The notes under the pieces are model-generated. The model worked only from the letters and a program-made list of their open reading frames with translations. It ran no database searches and was not told where the DNA came from. Source: UBA5336 sp964412785 (GTDB taxonomy: Bacteria > Pseudomonadota > Alphaproteobacteria > Caulobacterales > Hyphomonadaceae). From it: DNA of 64,000 bases. Below, one piece after another: positions 60,532 through 64,000 of this stretch. Position numbers and translations under genes: made by a program. Where the stretch lies: positions 23,432-87,431 of the forward strand of contig CAYPQD010000004.1 in NCBI GenBank assembly GCA_964412785.1, written 5' to 3'. How positions within the stretch are numbered: the stretch's first letter is position 1; each line of letters opens with the position of its first letter.

Positions 60532-61209
60532 CAGATTGGTATAAGGCGGCGCCGCGCGCCAGAGTTCGCGGGCGAGCGCCTCAGGATCGGCCGGCAGCCC
60601 AGCACAGGCGATGGCAAGGGCGCCCGCCTGCCGGGGCGACAGGCGCGGCCACTGAAAGGCGAGCAGCCGGCCGACGGCACCGGGTCGGGCCAGGCGGCGG
60701 GCGAGGCGAACCGCCATGCGCTCCGGCCGGGCAATGACACGCTCCAGGACGGCGATCCGTGCCGCAATCAGCCTTGCTTGCCGGGCGATCGCGGGCTCAG
60801 CGCCTCGCCGCGGCGCGGTATCGAGGCCGGCAATCGAGATGCGCGGGGGAATGCGTGGCGCCGACAGGCGATCGCTGATGCGCGGCATGGCAGCCAGCAG
60901 TCTGAAGCCTGGCTGGCGGGCACGCATACAAGGGCGGGCCGGTTTGTCCTGCGCGGTCCGGGGCTGCGACGCATCGAACGGGCCAAGGCCGGCGGCGAGG
61001 ATCAGGAGGAGGTGCCGCGCCAGCGCCTCGGCGATGCGAAGGCGCCGGCGCACCGCCGCGCCGGGACACATAGGCACTGGCGTTCGGGAAGCGGCAAAAT
61101 CTGCGGCAAACTCTGCGGCAAGCTTGGCGACAAGCTCTGCAAGCAGTCGCCAGCCGGCCTCGAAGACGCGCGCCGCAAGCGAAGAAGGGAGTGACGGGCG
61201 TGGGTGCAT
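60523..61209 (-). CDS. Hypothetical Arg/Ala-rich protein
   Basis: The 228-residue product from ATG 61209 has an Ala-rich helical N-terminal half and a basic, Arg-rich C-terminal half (about 140-215), followed by GALAIACAGLPADPEALARELW. No signal peptide or known domain is seen. High GC content and Arg/Ala richness make spurious ORFs common here, but overlapping frames look less protein-like. Moderate confidence that it is real. Confidence 0.45.
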   Translation of the reverse strand: MHPRPSLPSSLAARVFEAGWRLLAELVAKLAAEFAADFAASRTPVPMCPGAAVRRRLRIAEALARHLLLILAAGLGPFDASQPRTAQDKPARPCMRARQPGFRLLAAMPRISDRLSAPRIPPRISIAGLDTAPRRGAEPAIARQARLIAARIAVLERVIARPERMAVRLARRLARPGAVGRLLAFQWPRLSPRQAGALAIACAGLPADPEALARELWRAAPPYTNLRG

Positions 61210-61371
61210 GGCCGCCACCGTGGCCCGGCCAGACTCCCGGTCGGACAGGGAGGAACCTCTCCCCTGCCCTGCCGCGCGGCACCGCGGCCGCCTCCGGCCG
61301 ACACGCGCGCACATCGCATATGTTCCCGCCCGCCAGCCGGCACCTGCAGCGCTGCAGGGGCGGGCTACGCC

Positions 61372-63543
61372 CTAGAGAAAGAAGCCGTCGGCCTCGTCGA
61401 GCCAGAGTGCCAGGTCCACGGGATTGGCCGTGTTGCTGTCCATCGCGGGCAGTGACAGGCCTGCGGTCGGCGCCACGGCTTCGGCCAGCGCGATCGCGCG
61501 GGTTTGCGCGGCAAAGGCCTCCGGCGCGGCGAATTCCGGCAGCGGCGGTGCCGCGATGAAGTCGAAATCGGCCGCGATCAGGCTGGCGACAGTGACCCCG
61601 GTGAGGGTGATCGTGTTGCCGAGCCCGTCGGAGATCACCGCATTGCCCGCCACTTCGGAGAGATGGTTGGCAACAAGGTCGGCATAGTCGGTAATCGCGG
61701 CGACATTGGCGAGGTTGATCTTCTCAGCGCCGACACTGGCAACGAAATCGGTGATGGTGTCCGTGCCGAAGCCGTCCTCGAAGACGAACAGGTCGGCATT
61801 GCCGGAACCGGTGAACAGGTCATCGCCGGTGCCGCCCCACAGGGTGTCATTGCCGCCACCGCCGATCAGGGTGTCATTGCCGTCCTCGCCGAACAGGACG
61901 TCCGCCTGCGAGCCGCCCGACAGGCGGTCATTGTCGCTGCCGCCAAACAGCGTGTCCTCGCCCTCCTGGCCGAGCAGGATGTCGATCCCGAAGCCGCCGA
62001 ACAGCAGATCGGCCTCGTTCGACTTGCCACCGATCAGGGTATCATTTCCGGCATCACCGAACAGCGTATCGATGCCATTGCCGCCGAACACCTTGTCATC
62101 CTGGTTGCCGCCATAGGCGATATCATTGTTGTTGCCACCATTGACGAGGTCATTGCCATTGCCGCCGAACAGGGTGTCGTCGGCCGTGCCGCCGAGAAGG
62201 GTGTCGCGGCCGAGCCCGCCGAGCAGGCTGTCGAAGCCGTCCTCGCCGGACAGGAAGTCGTTGAGGTCGCCGCCATCGATCGTGTCGCCCCCGGCCCCGC
62301 CGAGGATGGAGTCATTGCCGGCATTGCCGATCAGTTGATTGGCCACGTCATTGCCGGTGAGGGTGTCATCGCCGGCGCCGCCAATGGCGTTCTCGATCAC
62401 CGAGCCGCTTTCGATGGTAAAGCCGCCGCGCGCGACGGTGGTGGGGGTGAGCCAGAGGTGCGAGACCGGGCCGCCGGAGGTCGTCGTGTCGTAGTCGAGG
62501 CTGGCAGGGCGCAGGTCGATGGTGGCATTGAGGCTGCTGGCAGCGGCGGTTATGGTGTCGGTGAGGCCATTGTCGTGGATCGTCTCGAAGAAGGTGCCGG
62601 TGGCACTGGTCTCAGGCAGGGTATAGGTATTGTTGCCCGCATTGTTGGACGTGTTCTCGCCATAGAGATTGATCAGCGCGGCTATGTCCCAGGCGCCGAA
62701 ATTGCCGCGATTACCGTAGGACTTGTTCGACGTTTGGCCGCCGGGCGCCTCGGCCCAGCCATCGCGATAGGCCATGATCGAGTTGATCGGGTCGTTGAGG
62801 CCATTGGTGCCGCCGGAAAAGGCGCTCTCGCCGACCATGCCGTCGAGCACCTGGCTGCCGAGCGAGGTGTCATGGGTGTGACCGAGCCCGAGGGCATGGC
62901 CGATCTCGTGAACGAGGGTCTCATAGCCCTGACCACCCTTCTCCTTTCCGAGCAGCCAGCGCTCGGAGATGATGTGGTTCATGCGCACCGAGGTCTCGCG
63001 CCAGGACCCGCCGCCGCCGGAGAAGGTGATCGAGCCGGCGGTGCCGAGGCTTCCGGAGTCATTGTTCTTGAAGAAATCGAGTTCGGCCTCGGCCGCATTG
63101 GTGGTGACCACGAACTGGACATTGATGAGGGCTTCGATCTCGTCGAGGGCGGCCAGCACGATCGCCTTCTCTGCGGCGGTCCAGTCCTCCTTGCCGGTCC
63201 AGGCGGCCTTGGATGAGACAAATGCGCCGTAATTCGACAGGACCCCAGAGTCGGCGAAGAAGACCTTGATGGATTGCTGGTCCTGGCCGAGCAGGGCGTT
63301 GTTGCCCTGGACCGCTTCGACGGGGGTCGGGGCCGTGGCGCCAAGGCCATTGGCGAGCGCGGGAGCCTCGACGGTGACCTGGCCGGTGACGAGATTGACG
63401 CGATAGTGCGGCGTGGCATCAGTGCCGCAGCAGCCGCATTCGGGCATGTGCTCGTCTAGCGAGAGCGCACCGGTGAGCGACCCTGTGCCGATCGTGTCCA
63501 GTGCTGCCTGTGCATCGAGCATGGCACTTTCAATATTGGTCAT
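61372..63543 (-). CDS. Serralysin-type (M10) metalloprotease with RTX repeats
   Basis: The 723-residue protein has a catalytic domain with zinc site HEIGHALGLGHTH (His212, Glu213, His216, His222) and Met-turn SIMAYR at about 255-260. A long array of GGxGxD-type nonapeptides binds calcium and stabilises folding after secretion. A C-terminal unit ends in DEADGFFL, as expected of a type I secretion signal. The N-terminus holds an unusual CGCC cluster at residues 36-39. GGAGGAGG precedes ATG 63543. No transporter genes are in the window. Confidence 0.93.
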   Translation of the reverse strand: MTNIESAMLDAQAALDTIGTGSLTGALSLDEHMPECGCCGTDATPHYRVNLVTGQVTVEAPALANGLGATAPTPVEAVQGNNALLGQDQQSIKVFFADSGVLSNYGAFVSSKAAWTGKEDWTAAEKAIVLAALDEIEALINVQFVVTTNAAEAELDFFKNNDSGSLGTAGSITFSGGGGSWRETSVRMNHIISERWLLGKEKGGQGYETLVHEIGHALGLGHTHDTSLGSQVLDGMVGESAFSGGTNGLNDPINSIMAYRDGWAEAPGGQTSNKSYGNRGNFGAWDIAALINLYGENTSNNAGNNTYTLPETSATGTFFETIHDNGLTDTITAAASSLNATIDLRPASLDYDTTTSGGPVSHLWLTPTTVARGGFTIESGSVIENAIGGAGDDTLTGNDVANQLIGNAGNDSILGGAGGDTIDGGDLNDFLSGEDGFDSLLGGLGRDTLLGGTADDTLFGGNGNDLVNGGNNNDIAYGGNQDDKVFGGNGIDTLFGDAGNDTLIGGKSNEADLLFGGFGIDILLGQEGEDTLFGGSDNDRLSGGSQADVLFGEDGNDTLIGGGGNDTLWGGTGDDLFTGSGNADLFVFEDGFGTDTITDFVASVGAEKINLANVAAITDYADLVANHLSEVAGNAVISDGLGNTITLTGVTVASLIAADFDFIAAPPLPEFAAPEAFAAQTRAIALAEAVAPTAGLSLPAMDSNTANPVDLALWLDEADGFFL
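61520..61574. repeat. 55-bp identity with 63946-64000 (3' coding of the two RTX genes)
   Basis: The sequence TCCGGCGCGGCGAATTCCGG and the following 35 bases are identical at 63946-64000, which reaches the window end. It encodes DFDFIAAPPLPEFAAPE in both minus-strand genes. The match stops at a single mismatch on the left side. It indicates recent duplication or gene conversion between the two C-terminal coding regions. Confidence 0.9.
61790..62395 (-). repeat. RTX nonapeptide repeat-coding array
   Basis: The region encodes about 20 tandem GGxGxDxUx-type nonapeptides, for example GGAGDDTLT and GGNGNDLVN, as in calcium-binding beta-roll RTX proteins. The DNA is an imperfect direct repeat of about 27-base units rich in GCC and GTC on the plus strand. 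It is protein-coding and not a CRISPR array. Confidence 0.9.
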
Positions 63544-63710
63544 GGACGCCCCTCCTCCAAAGCCTGGTTCCACTCGGATACGAAAGATACACGAAGCCGC
63601 CAAGCATTGCACCAAATATATCAAGATGGAGACAGGGCAGATTGGAGATAATTACCAAAATATGAAATTCTGTCTTGATTCAATGGTTATGTTATACCCG
63701 GCAAACGTGA
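63544..63710. promoter_or_regulatory. AT-rich leader upstream of the serralysin gene
   Basis: Between the hairpin at 63711 and ATG 63543 the DNA is unusually AT-rich for this window (for example TTACCAAAATATGAAATTC). It probably contains the promoter of the minus-strand serralysin gene. The leader ends with GGAGGAGG before the start codon. No clear operator can be pinned down. Confidence 0.45.
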
Positions 63711-63741
63711 ACACGGCCCGCAGATGAGCTGCGGGCCGTGT
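63711..63741 (-). terminator. Perfect 13-bp hairpin after the second RTX-type gene
   Basis: ACACGGCCCGCAG at 63711-63723 pairs exactly with CTGCGGGCCGTGT at 63729-63741 around a 5-base loop. It follows the stop of the minus-strand gene at 63777, so it could end that transcript before the serralysin gene. Only a weak T-rich stretch follows on the minus strand. Confidence 0.6.
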
Positions 63742-63776
63742 CTTATGTAACCGGCTCGTAAGGACGACCGGCGCCC

Positions 63777-64000
63777 TTAGACGTGGAAACCGTCGTCCAG
63801 CGCAGGGTCGAGACCCGCCAGAGCCGTCTCGGGCGCGTCGGCGAGGGCCGGCTCCAGAGTGATCGGCGCGGGCAGGTCGCTGAGCTGCTCTGCTGCGGCG
63901 GTGGTTGCGGCGAACTCCTCGTCCAGCGCATCGCGCCAGGGGGTTTCCGGCGCGGCGAATTCCGGCAGCGGCGGTGCCGCGATGAAGTCGAAATCGGCCG
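63777..64000 (-). CDS. C-terminal end of a second RTX/serralysin-like protein (5' end outside window)
   Basis: The last 74 codons are visible. They begin with DFDFIAAPPLPEFAAPE, identical in protein and DNA to the first serralysin, then diverge into an acidic Ala/Leu-rich tail ending LDDGFHV. The ending resembles ADGFFL in the neighbour and looks like a type I secretion C-terminus. The rest is beyond the window, so the catalytic class is inferred from the neighbour. Confidence 0.75.
   Translation of the reverse strand, partial: ADFDFIAAPPLPEFAAPETPWRDALDEEFAATTAAAEQLSDLPAPITLEPALADAPETALAGLDPALDDGFHV

Noticed and set aside
60260..60544. ORFs overlapping tRNA-Ser and the following 200 bases
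   Set aside because: They run through a clear tRNA gene and have no domain; the DNA between 60344 and 60522 shows nothing beyond a terminal hairpin.
61790..62395. Regular repeats that could be mistaken for a CRISPR array
   Set aside because: The repeat units are continuous with no unique spacers and translate to RTX nonapeptides in frame with the protease domain.

Overview
The window is a GC-rich, densely packed bacterial chromosome segment, almost certainly from an alphaproteobacterium. Gene order points to the Caulobacterales/Maricaulales/Hyphomonadaceae side. The clues are plsX-fabH-ihfA-merR-tRNA-Pro, a full 14-gene nuo operon running into birA-coaX-rnj-mce-DUF1467-proS-lolC-lolD, and rlpA-dacC-tmk-holB-tatD-MBL-mazG facing hfq-hflX. 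The exact genus cannot be named from the sequence alone. No rRNA, CRISPR array, prophage, transposase or integrase was seen.

Layout. 1-2.3 kb: 3' end of plsX, fabH, ihfA, a MerR-type regulator and tRNA-Pro(GGG). 2.4-18.4 kb: complex I operon nuoA-N, with three extra genes inside it (a VOC protein after nuoD and two small membrane proteins flanking nuoF) and a NuoE that carries a C-terminal helix-hairpin-helix extension. 18.4-25.7 kb: biotin ligase, type III pantothenate kinase, RNase J, methylmalonyl-CoA epimerase, DUF1467, a short prolyl-tRNA synthetase, and LolC/LolD for lipoprotein export. 25.7-26.2 kb: a gene-free stretch holding diverged copies of a repeat (R1). 26.2-28.9 kb: a three-gene locus of two paralogous secreted proteins around a PapD-like periplasmic chaperone, with no usher. 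28.9-37.1 kb: xseA, a hypothetical, purD, an L,D-transpeptidase-like protein, an ACAD10-like phosphotransferase, a ClpP-fold periplasmic protein, a SOUL protein and an OmpA lipoprotein. 37.1-41.5 kb: two cytochromes P450 coupled to a pseudouridine synthase and small membrane proteins. 41.6-45.6 kb: lipid A/Kdo operon (DUF374 acyltransferase, waaA, lpxK, lpxL-like). 45.7-48.7 kb: cysK-sulfurtransferase-metC. 48.8-53.4 kb: ChrR-like cupin, DUF6134, Fe-S photolyase, hfq, hflX. 53.4-60.3 kb: mazG, a candidate micro-ORF, MBL hydrolase, tatD, holB, tmk, D,D-carboxypeptidase, RlpA, tRNA-Ser(UGA). 60.5-64 kb: a hypothetical, a serralysin-type RTX metalloprotease, and the 3' end of a second RTX-type protein that shares 55 identical bases with the first.

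Most genes are housekeeping and sit in tight operons with 1-4 base stop/start overlaps. The least explained parts are the usherless chaperone-subunit locus at 26.2-28.9 kb, two dispersed repeat families (R1: 25.7, 25.9 and 34.1 kb; R2: 27.1 and 41.6 kb), an orphan ChrR-like protein lacking its zinc cysteines, the non-canonical passengers of the nuo operon, and very small ORFs at 41.3 and 54.3 kb. All functional calls rest on reading motifs and gene context by eye; no database search was run.
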